DNA of 16,342 nucleotides from Paucimonas sp. (GCA_029266815.1 JAQSWC010000004.1:1-16342); one strand, 5' to 3'. Positions 7,235 to 14,983 are shown, counted from the first letter of the stretch. Made by a program: numbers and translations. The notes: generated by a model from the sequence alone, not told the origin.

Positions 7235-8428
7235 TTACGCGCCCGCGCGCTCCTGCAGGATCGCTACGGCCGGCAGGGTTTTACCTTCCAGGAATTCGAG
7301 GAAGGCGCCGCCGCCGGTGGAGATATAGCCGACCTTGTCGGCGATGTTGTACTTGGCGATCGCGGCCAGGGTGTCGCCGCCGCCTGCGATCGAGAACGCC
7401 TTCGAATCGGCAATCGCCATCGCCAGCGTCTTGGTGCCTTCGGCAAACTGGTCGAACTCGAACACGCCGACCGGGCCGTTCCACACCACAGTGCCGGCCG
7501 CCTTGATTTGCTCCGCCAGCAAAGCGGCTGTCTTGGGGCCGATATCGAGGATCATGTCGTCATCGGTCACATCCTTCACATCCTTTACCGTGGCCGCTGC
7601 GTTCGGCGCGAATTCCTTGGCGCACACTACGTCGGTCGGAATCGGCACCGAAGCACCGCGTTTGGCCATCATATCGATGATGGCCTTGGCTTCTTCCACC
7701 AGATCGGCTTCCGCCAGGGATTTGCCGATCTTCATGCCGGCCGCCAGCATGAAGGTATTTGCAATGCCACCGCCAACGATCAGGTTGTCCACCTTGTCGG
7801 CCAGCGATTTCAAAATGGTGAGCTTAGTCGATACTTTGGAGCCGGCGACGATCGCCACCAACGGACGGGCCGGACTGCCTAGTGCCTTGCCCAATGCATC
7901 CAGCTCAGCGGCCAGCAAGGGGCCGGCGCAGGCGACCGGCGCGAATTTTGCCAAGCCGTGAGTGGTTGCCTCCGCGCGATGCGCCGTACCGAAAGCATCG
8001 TTGACATAGACGTCGCACAGTTTTGCCATCTTCTGCGCGAGTTCATCGCTATTCTTTTTCTCGCCCTTGTTGACGCGGCAATTTTCCAGCAACACGACCT
8101 GGCCCAGCGCAACCTCGACGCCGTCAACCCAGTTCTGCCTTACTTCCACCGGCTTGCCCAGCAATTCGGACATGCGCTTGGCGATCGGCGCCAGCGAATC
8201 TTCCGGCTTGAATTCGCCCTCGGTAGGGCGACCCAGATGCGATGTCACCATTACTGCGGCACCTGCCTCCAGCGCCTGCTTGATCGCCGGGACAGAAGCG
8301 CGAATGCGCGTATCTTCGGTGATATTGCCGTTATCGTCCTGCGGAACATTGAGATCGGCGCGAATGAAAACGCGCTTGCCTTGAAGTTGGTTGCGGGCGA
8401 TGAGGTCGCTGAGACGGTTGAATTGCAT
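7235..8428 (-). CDS. pgk: Phosphoglycerate kinase
   Basis: Reversible transfer of phosphate from 1,3-bisphosphoglycerate to ADP; cytoplasmic. The 397-residue protein shows RADLNVP (23-29), SHLGRP (63-68), LLENCRVNKGEKKN (113-126), NDAFGTAHRAEA (143-154), GSKVSTKL (196-203), GGGIANTF (219-226) and a C-terminal GGGDT nucleotide-binding turn. The second of these motif blocks reads ENCRVNKGEKKN where many family members have ENLRF-xGEE. That is a common variant and not a sign of damage. It is the first gene of the leftward block. Its start has no clear ribosome site (CCCTTTCCAAACC precedes ATG). A candidate promoter, -35 TTTTCA (8489-8484) and -10 TAAAAT (8467-8462), 16 bases apart, would give a leader of about 27 bases. 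Confidence 0.97.
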   Translation of the reverse strand: MQFNRLSDLIARNQLQGKRVFIRADLNVPQDDNGNITEDTRIRASVPAIKQALEAGAAVMVTSHLGRPTEGEFKPEDSLAPIAKRMSELLGKPVEVRQNWVDGVEVALGQVVLLENCRVNKGEKKNSDELAQKMAKLCDVYVNDAFGTAHRAEATTHGLAKFAPVACAGPLLAAELDALGKALGSPARPLVAIVAGSKVSTKLTILKSLADKVDNLIVGGGIANTFMLAAGMKIGKSLAEADLVEEAKAIIDMMAKRGASVPIPTDVVCAKEFAPNAAATVKDVKDVTDDDMILDIGPKTAALLAEQIKAAGTVVWNGPVGVFEFDQFAEGTKTLAMAIADSKAFSIAGGGDTLAAIAKYNIADKVGYISTGGGAFLEFLEGKTLPAVAILQERAGA

Positions 8429-8451
8429 GGTTTGGAAAGGGCCAGAAATGA

Positions 8452-8498
8452 AAAAACGGCTATTTTACCGTACCCCACGGGGCTGAAAAGCCGTTTTT
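8452..8498. promoter_or_regulatory. Inverted repeat spanning the candidate pgk promoter
   Basis: AAAAACGGCT (8452-8461) and AGCCGTTTTT (8489-8498) are perfect 10-base arms. The 27-base centre holds a nested CCCC-AC-GGGG (8473-8482). On the minus strand the centre also holds -10 TAAAAT (8467-8462), with -35 TTTTCA (8489-8484) at its edge, so the symmetry covers the presumed pgk promoter. It could be an operator or, read through, a bidirectional terminator-like hairpin, since each arm ends in T5 on one strand. The promoter assignment is by eye only. Confidence 0.5.
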
Positions 8499-8509
8499 GC
8501 GCTTTAAAG

Positions 8510-8541
8510 GCCAAATCCCAGCTGCCGGGCCGGGATTTGGC
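8510..8541. repeat. Second perfect inverted repeat in the pgk/ilvE spacer
   Basis: GCCAAATCCC (8510-8519) and GGGATTTGGC (8532-8541) are perfect 10-base arms with a 12-base centre. The repeat ends 22 bases before the candidate ilvE -10 box, where upstream promoter elements or an operator would lie. Function unknown. Confidence 0.55.
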
Positions 8542-8563
8542 TCCAGTAGAAGGCCGAATCCGC

Positions 8564-8569
8564 TAAAAT
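8564..8569 (+). promoter_or_regulatory. Candidate ilvE -10 box
   Basis: TAAAAT matches the sigma-70 -10 consensus at five of six positions and would start transcription about 27 bases before the ilvE ATG. I see no good -35 at the usual spacing; TTGGCT lies 21 bases upstream, which is too far. The promoter may need an activator, or lie elsewhere. Confidence 0.4.
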
Positions 8570-8602
8570 CTCGCCTTTGCAAGTATTTCTGGAGATTCTC
8601 TG

Positions 8603-9523
8603 ATGTCGATGTCCGACCGCGACGGCAAGATTTGGAAAGACGGCGAGCTGATCGAGTGGCGCGACGCTACCGTTCATGTCCTAACGCATACGCTGCACTA
8701 CGGCATGGGCGTGTTCGAGGGTGTGCGCGCTTACAAGACGGACAAGGGTCCGGCAATTTTCCGCCTGAAGGAACACACGCAGCGGCTGTTCAATTCAGCG
8801 AAGATTTTCCAGTTGAAGATCCCGTTCAGCATCGAAACCATCATGGACGCGCAACGCCAGGTGGTGCGCGAAAACAAGCTGGAATCCTGCTATATCCGTC
8901 CGCTGGTGTGGATCGGATCGGAAAAACTCGGCATCTCCGCCAAGAACAACACCATCCACGTCGCCGTCGCTGCATGGCCGTGGGGTGCCTATCTTGGCGA
9001 AGATGGACTGGCAAAAGGCATCCGAGTGAAGACCTCGTCCTTTACCCGCCATCATGTGAATGTTTCGCTAGTGCGCGCCAAGGCGTGCGGCTATTACATC
9101 AACTCGATCCTGGCCAACCAGGAAGCGCTGGCCGACGGCTACGATGAAGCACTGCTGCTCGATACCGAAGGCTATGTGTCCGAAGGTTCAGGGGAAAACG
9201 TCTTCATCGTCAAGAACGGCAAGATCTACACGCCCGACCTCGCCTCCTGCCTGGACGGCATCACACGCGACGCGGTGCTGACCATGGCGCGTGATCTCGG
9301 CATCGAAGTCATTGAAAAGCGCATCACGCGCGACGAGATGTACTGCTGCGATGAAGCCTTCTTCACCGGCACCGCAGCGGAAGTCACGCCTATCCGCGAA
9401 CTGGACAACCGCCAGATCGGCGAAGGCAAGCGCGGCCCGATCACCGAGAAACTGCAGTCGCTGTTCTTCGACGTCGTTGCCGGCAAGGCACCGCGATACC
9501 AGCACTGGCTGACACTTGTATAA
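8603..9523 (+). CDS. ilvE: Branched-chain amino acid aminotransferase
   Basis: PLP enzyme exchanging the amino group between glutamate and the keto acids of valine, leucine and isoleucine; fold type IV, cytoplasmic. In 306 residues I see HYGMGVFEGVRAY (32-44), the PLP lysine in RAKACGYYINS (158-168, Lys160), YVSEGSGENVF (191-201) and FFTGTAAEVTPI (253-264). Length and motifs match bacterial group I enzymes, not D-amino acid transaminase. ATG 8603 follows GGAG at 8591-8594. It is divergent from pgk and 10 bases upstream of the zinc-finger gene, with which it shares a terminator. In many betaproteobacteria ilvE is followed by this zinc-finger gene and then an LPS gene. Confidence 0.95.
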   Translation: MSMSDRDGKIWKDGELIEWRDATVHVLTHTLHYGMGVFEGVRAYKTDKGPAIFRLKEHTQRLFNSAKIFQLKIPFSIETIMDAQRQVVRENKLESCYIRPLVWIGSEKLGISAKNNTIHVAVAAWPWGAYLGEDGLAKGIRVKTSSFTRHHVNVSLVRAKACGYYINSILANQEALADGYDEALLLDTEGYVSEGSGENVFIVKNGKIYTPDLASCLDGITRDAVLTMARDLGIEVIEKRITRDEMYCCDEAFFTGTAAEVTPIRELDNRQIGEGKRGPITEKLQSLFFDVVAGKAPRYQHWLTLV

Positions 9524-9533
9524 CGAGGAAGAT

Positions 9534-9725
9534 ATGTCGGAAACCACCCAAGCAGTTGAACTGGACGGCAAGGATTTGCCGGCCTATTGTCCCAATCCCG
9601 CAATGCCCATCTGGTCCACGCATCCACGCGTCTTTCTTGACGTCTCGCACGGCGATGAAGTGAAGTGCCCCTACTGCAGTACGGTCTACAAGCTGAAACC
9701 CGGCACTGTCGTCAAGGGACATTGA
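9534..9725 (+). CDS. Small zinc-finger protein, zf-CHCC type
   Basis: A 63-residue protein with Cys19, His30 (or His39), Cys45 and Cys48. The surrounding text YCPNPAMPIWSTHPRVFLDV and CPYC is typical of the zf-CHCC family, which is related to the zinc-binding tail of mitochondrial complex I subunit NDUFS6. The bacterial role is not settled, and it is not shown here to act with complex I. ATG 9534 is chosen because GAGGAA lies just upstream and the first methionine in frame (9516) falls inside ilvE. It is cotranscribed with ilvE (10-base gap) and ends 32 bases before the terminator stem. Confidence 0.88.
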   Translation: MSETTQAVELDGKDLPAYCPNPAMPIWSTHPRVFLDVSHGDEVKCPYCSTVYKLKPGTVVKGH

Positions 9726-9757
9726 GACTGCGCTCTATTCATCCGGATCAGTCAGGC

Positions 9758-9795
9758 AAACCGGCACGGATCTGTTGCGACGTGCCGGTTTTTTT
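9758..9795 (+). terminator. Intrinsic terminator of ilvE and the zinc-finger gene
   Basis: AAACCGGCACG (9758-9768), a 12-base loop and CGTGCCGGTTT (9781-9791) form a perfect 11-base stem, with seven consecutive T at 9789-9795. It closes the ilvE operon, so the ligase gene downstream probably needs its own promoter or readthrough. Confidence 0.92.
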
Positions 9796-9826
9796 GCGTA
9801 TCTTGTTCATCAAGCGATAGCGCACC

Positions 9827-11110
9827 ATGGCTGCAGACCGCCTCGTCATGCCGGACCCTCTGTCTCGCTCCAACTTTGCGCACCGTATCGGTACTGCGCT
9901 ACTTTTCCTGTTTCCTGCGCTGGTCCTTGCGCTGAGACCCGTTTCAGGAATCACCGAAATCCTTATCGTGCTGCTGGCACTCGCTTGCGCACGTCCGCTG
10001 TGGCTCTCGCGAGACGAATGGTTCTGGCCGGCACGGTGGATCGTTATCGCGTTCATAGCCAATCTCGCTATCGCGCTCATGTCGATGGCGTGGTCCGGCT
10101 TCGACTGGTCCTATGTGGACTACCCCTTGCGCGCGGCTCTCTCTACCGCCTCCATAGGCCTGGTCTTTCTTGCTCGTCCCGCCACCCGTTTCCTGTGGCC
10201 GGGCCTGTTTATCGGCACTTTCCTTGCCTGCGCCATCGCGATCTATCAACGCTACGTGCAGGAACTACCGCGCGCCGAAGGCGCGCACATGGCCATCATG
10301 TTCGGCGATCTGGCAATGGCCATGGGACTTGCTGCCTTGGCTGCCATTCCGGTTTATGCCCGTACGCGGTTTGCGCTTTTTCCTTACCTTTCCTTCGCCG
10401 CAGCACTGACGGCAGCAATGCTGTCTTCGACGCGCGGTGCATGGCTGGCCGCGGTACTGGCCATTCTTCCGATTTATCTATACGGGCGCCGGACCGGGTT
10501 CAGCAAGCTTCGCTGGACGGCTGCGACTGCTGCAGTCGCAGCCGTCGTGCTGTATGCGTCTCCCGGTTCGGACATCAGCGAAAGAATCCAGCAAGCCGGC
10601 GCAGACATAGAACAGTTCCAGGCCGGTACGGCGGACACTTCGGTCGGAGGCAGGCTGGAAATGTGGAAAGGCGCATGGAGTCTTTTTACAGAGCACCCCT
10701 GGTCGGGCGTCGGCTACCGAAACTTCAATGCCGGATTGGCAACGCTCGTAGAACGGGGAGAAATCGATCCGGCAATGGTGCGGTACCGGCATGCCCATAA
10801 CGACTTGCTGGAAGCGCTCGCCACCACCGGTATGCCGGGCGGCCTGGCATTGTTTTTTCTTTACGCCGCACCGCTTGTATTCTTTTGGCGCAGAACCCGT
10901 TTGGATGGAACCCGGCAGCCGTTCGCCGTGGCCGGCCTCATCGTCGTGCTGTCCTACGCGATCTGCGGCCTCACGCAGGCCATGTGGGCACACCATGTAG
11001 GAGCTGCTTTCTATGCAGTCATGGTCAGTGGCTTGGCTGGTCTTTGCCTTGCAGGCGAAGAAAAAAACAAAATGGTCGCCGCGCAGGATTTACCCTCCGC
11101 GCCACCTTGA
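9827..11110 (+). CDS. O-antigen ligase/polymerase family membrane protein (WaaL/Wzy_C-like)
   Basis: Probable inner-membrane protein that transfers O-antigen or another undecaprenyl-linked glycan at the periplasmic face. Of 427 residues most are hydrophobic: membrane stretches at about 22-40, 42-58, 70-90, 103-118, 124-142, 158-178, 182-200, 203-219, 230-244, 337-354, 366-385 and 390-410. A large loop at about 245-335 carries GRLEMWKGAW (275-284) and HAHNDLLEALATTGMPGG (322-339); STRGAWLA (201-208) precedes it. The H-x-H-N motif and the long loop fit WaaL and the wider Wzy_C family. Ligase, polymerase or pilin glycosyltransferase cannot be separated by sequence reading alone. Neither ATG 9827 nor the in-frame ATG 9848 has a good ribosome site. 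No other glycan gene is visible nearby. Confidence 0.85.
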   Translation: MAADRLVMPDPLSRSNFAHRIGTALLFLFPALVLALRPVSGITEILIVLLALACARPLWLSRDEWFWPARWIVIAFIANLAIALMSMAWSGFDWSYVDYPLRAALSTASIGLVFLARPATRFLWPGLFIGTFLACAIAIYQRYVQELPRAEGAHMAIMFGDLAMAMGLAALAAIPVYARTRFALFPYLSFAAALTAAMLSSTRGAWLAAVLAILPIYLYGRRTGFSKLRWTAATAAVAAVVLYASPGSDISERIQQAGADIEQFQAGTADTSVGGRLEMWKGAWSLFTEHPWSGVGYRNFNAGLATLVERGEIDPAMVRYRHAHNDLLEALATTGMPGGLALFFLYAAPLVFFWRRTRLDGTRQPFAVAGLIVVLSYAICGLTQAMWAHHVGAAFYAVMVSGLAGLCLAGEEKNKMVAAQDLPSAPP

Positions 11111-11233
11111 AAGCAACAACAGACGGGTCTTCCAGCACTTTTCGACGTAGCAGCCCGGCGCCATGCATCTGCTCCAATGCACGACGCCGTGAGCAATTTA
11201 CGTAATCATGGCAAGTTCAAACGAGAAAATGGA

Positions 11234-12817
11234 TTAGATCTCTTCATATAACGGCAGCGTCAAAAATTCCGCAAACTCTTCAGATGTCGACATCTGCTCG
11301 AAGATCTGCGCGGCACGGTCATAGCTTGCGCCGTTGCCCGCTATAGCCTTCACCTTCACTAGCTCTTCGGGGATCATTGCGCGAACCATGTCGGCCGTTA
11401 CCGTGCGTCCATCGTCAAGCACGCCCTTGGAAGAACGAATCCATTGCCACACCTGGCTGCGGCTGATCTCCGCGGTTGCGGCGTCTTCCATCAGGTTATG
11501 AATGGGCACGCAGCCGTTGCCGGCCAGCCATGCGCCAAGATAGTGAATGCCGACGTTGATGTTGTACCGAAGTCCCGCTTCAGTGATGGGGGCTTCTGGC
11601 TGGAAACTCAGCAGGTCGGCTGCAGTAACTTCTACGTCGGGACGTTGCTTATCGATCTGATTCGGCTTGTCACCTAGGACCTTCTTGAATTCCGTCATCG
11701 CCAGATCGACCAGACCTGGGTGCGCGACCCAGCCGCCGTCGTAGCCGTCGGTTGCATCGCGCGACTTGTCGTTGCGCACTCCCGCCATTGCCGCATCATT
11801 CTTCTCGGGGTCATTCTTGATTGGAATGAGCGCCGCCATGCCACCAATTGCTGGCGCATTTCGCTTGTGGCAGGTCTTCAGAAGCAGAAGCGCATAAGCG
11901 CGCATGAAGGGAGCGGTCATCGTCACCTTGCCGCGATCGGCCAGGCAGAAATCCTGGTCGTTCTTGAATTTCTTGATACACGAGAAGATGTAATCCCAAC
12001 GCCCTGCATTGAGCCCGGCGCTGTGTTCGCGCAATTCATACAGAATTTCGTCCATCTCGAAAGCAGCGAGAATTGTCTCAATCAGTACTGTTGCCTTGAT
12101 CGTGCCCTGCGGCAGACCAAGCTCGTTCTGCGTCATTACGAAGATGTCGTTCCACAGACGCGCTTCCTTGTGCGACTCCATCTTCGGCAGATAGAAGTAA
12201 GGGCCGGCGCCGCGCACGAGCTGCTCCTTGGCGTTGTGGAACATGAACAGCGCGAAATCGAAGATGCCGCCCGAGATGCGCTTGCCGTCCACCAGTACGT
12301 GCTTCTCGTCCAAGTGCCAGCCGCGCGGGCGCACCACCAGCGTCGCTGTCTTGTCGTTGAGCTTGTACTGCTTGCCGTTCTGCTCAAGAGAAATCGTCTT
12401 GCGCACTGCATCCATCATGTTGCTCTGGCCGCTGATCTGATTGTCCCAGTTGGGCGTGTTCGAATCCTCGAAATCGGTCATGTAGCTGTCTGCGCCGGAA
12501 TTCAATGCATTGATCACCATCTTGCGTTCGACCGGACCGGTAATCTCCACGCGGCGGCACTCGAGTGCCTTGGGAATCGGTGCGATCGTCCAGTCGCCGT
12601 CACGTATCGATTTCGTTTCGGGAAGAAAATCGGGACGCTCGCCCGCATCCAGACGTTTTGCACGCTCCACGCGCGCAGCAAGCAACTGGCGCCGCCGCGG
12701 ATCGAATTCACGTGAAAGCTTGGCCACGAGTTCCAGCGCCTCCGGCGTCAGCACCCTTTCATATCCGGGTTTGATTTCAGCCGTGATTTCCATACCTGCG
12801 GGCAAACGTAGCGACAT
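11234..12817 (-). CDS. aceB: Malate synthase A
   Basis: Condenses glyoxylate with acetyl-CoA to malate, the second step of the glyoxylate shunt. The 527-residue length fits isoform A, not the ~720-residue G form. Motifs: TDFEDSNTPNWDN (114-126), RPRGWH (163-168, with the active-site Arg), ATVLIETILAAFEMDEILYE (242-261, Mg-binding Glu), GLNAGRWDYIFS (268-279) and NLMEDAATAEISRSQVWQW (441-459, region of the catalytic Asp). AAGGAG lies six bases before the ATG, a strong site. It is 30 bases downstream of the TauE-like gene on the same strand, so they are probably cotranscribed. No isocitrate lyase gene is in the window. It converges on the ligase gene across 123 bases with no clear terminator. 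Confidence 0.97.
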   Translation of the reverse strand: MSLRLPAGMEITAEIKPGYERVLTPEALELVAKLSREFDPRRRQLLAARVERAKRLDAGERPDFLPETKSIRDGDWTIAPIPKALECRRVEITGPVERKMVINALNSGADSYMTDFEDSNTPNWDNQISGQSNMMDAVRKTISLEQNGKQYKLNDKTATLVVRPRGWHLDEKHVLVDGKRISGGIFDFALFMFHNAKEQLVRGAGPYFYLPKMESHKEARLWNDIFVMTQNELGLPQGTIKATVLIETILAAFEMDEILYELREHSAGLNAGRWDYIFSCIKKFKNDQDFCLADRGKVTMTAPFMRAYALLLLKTCHKRNAPAIGGMAALIPIKNDPEKNDAAMAGVRNDKSRDATDGYDGGWVAHPGLVDLAMTEFKKVLGDKPNQIDKQRPDVEVTAADLLSFQPEAPITEAGLRYNINVGIHYLGAWLAGNGCVPIHNLMEDAATAEISRSQVWQWIRSSKGVLDDGRTVTADMVRAMIPEELVKVKAIAGNGASYDRAAQIFEQMSTSEEFAEFLTLPLYEEI

Positions 12818-12847
12818 CTTCTTCTCCTTACAAGATTGAACAAGCGA

Positions 12848-13606
12848 TTAGAGCGTTTTATAAAAATAAAATCCAGACAAAAACAGTCCGGTAACGATGA
12901 TGAATCGCTTCAACCAAGCTGACGGAATACGGCGCGCGAATGACGCACCGCCGTATCCACCGAGCGTGGCGGCGATCAGCATTACGAGCGTGTGCGGCCA
13001 ACTGACTGCACCCGCTGCAACAAAGGTCACGACGGTCACGCTGTAAATCACGGCCGACAGCAGGTTCTTGATGGCGTTCGTTTCATGCACGTCCCGATGT
13101 CCGCTCATTGCGAGACTGGCCAGCATCAGAATACCCATGCCTGCTCCGAAAAAACCGCCATAGATCGATACCAGCAATTGTCCCAGCCATCTCAATCCTT
13201 TGTTACGTACCCGGTCCGTGGACGCACTCTTCAATCTTGCCGAGATTGCACCTGACAACGCGAAAAGCAATGTAGCGAACAGCAACAGCCATGGAATCAG
13301 CTTCGTGAAGGTTTCGTTGCGCGTGGTCAGCAGGAGCAATCCGCCTGCCACGCCGCCGACGAGCGAGACCGCGCTCATAGGCAACAGCAGGTGTCGCAAC
13401 GACGACAGCTCCGCACGGTAAGCCCAGGCGCCGGACAGGCTGGCAGGCCAAAGCGCGACGGAATTACTGGCATTCGCCACGACCGGCGGCACGCCGATAG
13501 CCAGCAGAGCCGGGAAGGAAAGGAATGTTCCGCCACCGGCGACCGCATTCATGGCTCCCGCGCAGAAAGCGGCCATCGCTATCAAGAATACCTGTTCGAA
13601 ACTCAT
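12848..13606 (-). CDS. TauE/SafE family permease
   Basis: A 252-residue inner-membrane protein of the TauE/SafE family, whose studied members are linked to export or uptake of sulfite, sulfoacetate and other small organic anions. The substrate here is unknown. The fold's internal duplication is visible: AGAMNAVAGGGTFLSFPALL (16-35) followed by NASNSVALWP (45-54), and GGFFGAGMGILMLASL (150-165) followed by ETNAIKNLLS (175-184). About seven or eight membrane helices are present, with a positive loop at about 122-138. ATG 13606 has no strong ribosome site. It lies directly upstream of aceB and opposite lysR, so a role with a C2 or related anion is plausible but inferred. Confidence 0.87.
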   Translation of the reverse strand: MSFEQVFLIAMAAFCAGAMNAVAGGGTFLSFPALLAIGVPPVVANASNSVALWPASLSGAWAYRAELSSLRHLLLPMSAVSLVGGVAGGLLLLTTRNETFTKLIPWLLLFATLLFALSGAISARLKSASTDRVRNKGLRWLGQLLVSIYGGFFGAGMGILMLASLAMSGHRDVHETNAIKNLLSAVIYSVTVVTFVAAGAVSWPHTLVMLIAATLGGYGGASFARRIPSAWLKRFIIVTGLFLSGFYFYKTL

Positions 13607-13639
13607 TACCGGAATGCCATGCCGACCATCGAGGCCTCT

Positions 13640-13645
13640 ATTATA
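13640..13645 (-). promoter_or_regulatory. -10 box of the tauE-aceB promoter
   Basis: Read leftward, TATAAT is a perfect -10 consensus, giving a leader of about 26 bases before ATG 13606. At 16 to 18 bases upstream the sequence is GTTTAT, GGTTTA or AGGTTT, all poor -35 boxes. A strong -10 with a weak -35 is what an activator-dependent promoter looks like. Confidence 0.55.
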
Positions 13646-13659
13646 TTTGCCAAAAAAAT

Positions 13660-13692
13660 CAATAAACCTTACGTTTTATAAATTGTTTATTG
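13660..13692. promoter_or_regulatory. Candidate LysR operator between lysR and tauE
   Basis: CAATAAAC (13660-13667) and GTTTATTG (13685-13692) are perfect 8-base inverted arms with a 17-base A+T-rich centre. A further GTTTTAT half-site (13673-13679) faces the left arm across five bases. The left arm falls on the -35 region of the candidate tauE-aceB promoter, and the right arm lies in the lysR leader. The position suits a LysR regulator that activates the permease operon and represses itself. No binding is shown. Confidence 0.45.
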
Positions 13693-13738
13693 CTTTTTAG
13701 TGAAAGATACTGAGCACTTACGTCGAAAGAAACACGTC

Positions 13739-14665
13739 ATGGACCGGTTCAAGCAGATTTCCACTTATGTCGAAGTGATCGCCAAGGGCAGCCTTTCCGC
13801 AGCCGCAAGAGCGGAAGGCATCGCTCCTGCCATGATCACCCGCCGCCTTGATGCGCTCGAACAGCGCCTGGGCATCAAACTGCTTCAGCGCACCACGCGC
13901 AAGATCGCGTTGACCGACGAGGGCGCGGCCTTCCTCGAGGATTGCCAACGCATTCTTGCCGAGCTGGAGAATGCGGAGGCGTCGGTCGCTGCGCGTAGCG
14001 CGCGCGCCAGCGGGCACCTGAACATCTCAGCACCGGCCGGCTTCGGCCGTGATCACGTCGCGCCGCTCATCCCGTCGTTTCTCGCAGAACACAGGGACGT
14101 CACCGTCACGCTTAATCTCAACGACCGCGTCGTCGACCTTATCGGAGAAGGTATCGATGTCGCGGTTCGCATTGCGGCGCTGTCGGATTCGAGCCTAGTG
14201 GGCGTGAAGCTGGCGGACAACCAGCGCGTCGTAGTAGCCTCCCCCGCCTATCTGAAGCGTCATGGAAAACCGGAAACGCCGGAGGATCTTGCGAGCCATA
14301 ACTGTCTCGCTTTCAGCAGTGCAGGCAGCCAGCGCGGCTGGACCTTCCTGCAGGAAGGAAAAAACGTGACGATGAAGGTAGGCGGCAATATGGTGTGCAA
14401 TGACGGCGCAGTGCTGCGCGATTGGGCACTGGCTGGCAAGGGCCTGGCCTGGAGATCCATGTGGGAGGTGGCTGCCGATATAGAGGCGGGTCGCCTGGTC
14501 ACCGTGCTGAATCGCTATTCTGCTCCCGGCAACGATATCTATGCGGTATTTACACAGCGCCGACATCTGCCGCTCCGCATACGCGCCTTCGTGGATTTTC
14601 TGCAGCGTTCCTACGCGGCTTCGGAGTACTGGAGCCGCAAGAACACCAACCGCCGGGCACTTTGA
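13739..14665 (+). CDS. LysR-family transcriptional regulator
   Basis: A 308-residue DNA-binding regulator. The N-terminal winged helix-turn-helix (about 1-60) includes SLSAAARAEGIAPAMITRRL and LGIKLLQRTTRKIALTDEG. The effector domain follows from about 85, with HLNISAPAGFGRD at its start. The style (MDRFKQISTYVEVIAKGS...RTTR) is that of the large CrgA/AaeR-like group, whose ligands cannot be deduced from sequence. ATG 13739 is chosen because LysR proteins of this group begin MDRF; a GTG at 13700 would add 13 unusual residues. The ribosome site is weak (AAAGAAA). It is divergent from tauE-aceB across 132 bases that contain an inverted repeat, so it most likely controls that operon and itself. 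Confidence 0.92.
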   Translation: MDRFKQISTYVEVIAKGSLSAAARAEGIAPAMITRRLDALEQRLGIKLLQRTTRKIALTDEGAAFLEDCQRILAELENAEASVAARSARASGHLNISAPAGFGRDHVAPLIPSFLAEHRDVTVTLNLNDRVVDLIGEGIDVAVRIAALSDSSLVGVKLADNQRVVVASPAYLKRHGKPETPEDLASHNCLAFSSAGSQRGWTFLQEGKNVTMKVGGNMVCNDGAVLRDWALAGKGLAWRSMWEVAADIEAGRLVTVLNRYSAPGNDIYAVFTQRRHLPLRIRAFVDFLQRSYAASEYWSRKNTNRRAL

Positions 14666-14983
14666 AGGGATGCATAGTTCGCTGCAACCCCGATGGTTGC
14701 CATGCTTAGGTGAACAACCTCAGCTTTAGGACACGACATGCAGGAGGCTGTTCGGCGCCCTCCGGAAAACTCGGCAGAACGATGCAGACTTAGGCCGGTC
14801 GGAATCGTCGCCAACACTGACTGCCGCGCGACGAAAAAATAACTGTTGTCCAAACCGACATCGCCGCCTCCATCGTTGCCAAATGATTGGGAATGAAGGC
14901 AAGATTCTCCGCCGCGCTTTTTGTACTCCAGTGCGCCGAAGGGCTCTCTCCTTGAGAGCAGCTCTTCGGCCGCGCGGCAAAGC
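14666..14983. other. Gene-free stretch between lysR and csp
   Basis: No convincing gene is seen in these 318 bases between convergent lysR and csp. GCAACC (14684-14689) and GGTTGC (14695-14700) form a small hairpin 18 bases after the lysR stop, without a T tract. A structured stem after csp is listed separately. A minus-strand frame is open here and contains text such as RREPFGALEYKKRGGE. It runs antiparallel to nothing, but its upstream half overlaps csp in another frame and no start site supports it. Confidence 0.5.
14935..14970 (-). terminator. Stem-loop after the cold-shock gene
   Basis: Read leftward from 14 bases after the csp stop, GCCGAAG, an internal loop, CTCTC, loop AAG, GAGAG, an internal loop and CTTCGGC fold into a two-part stem. 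No T tract follows, so it may be a 3' stabilising structure or a Rho-dependent end and not a classic terminator. Confidence 0.4.

Noticed and set aside
9775..10800. 341-codon plus-strand frame overlapping the ligase gene
   Set aside because: Arg/Cys/Ser-rich off-frame reading of the membrane protein. The ligase frame carries the motifs and membrane pattern.
11720..12715. 331-codon plus-strand frame opposite malate synthase
   Set aside because: Antisense shadow of a well conserved enzyme with no independent motif.
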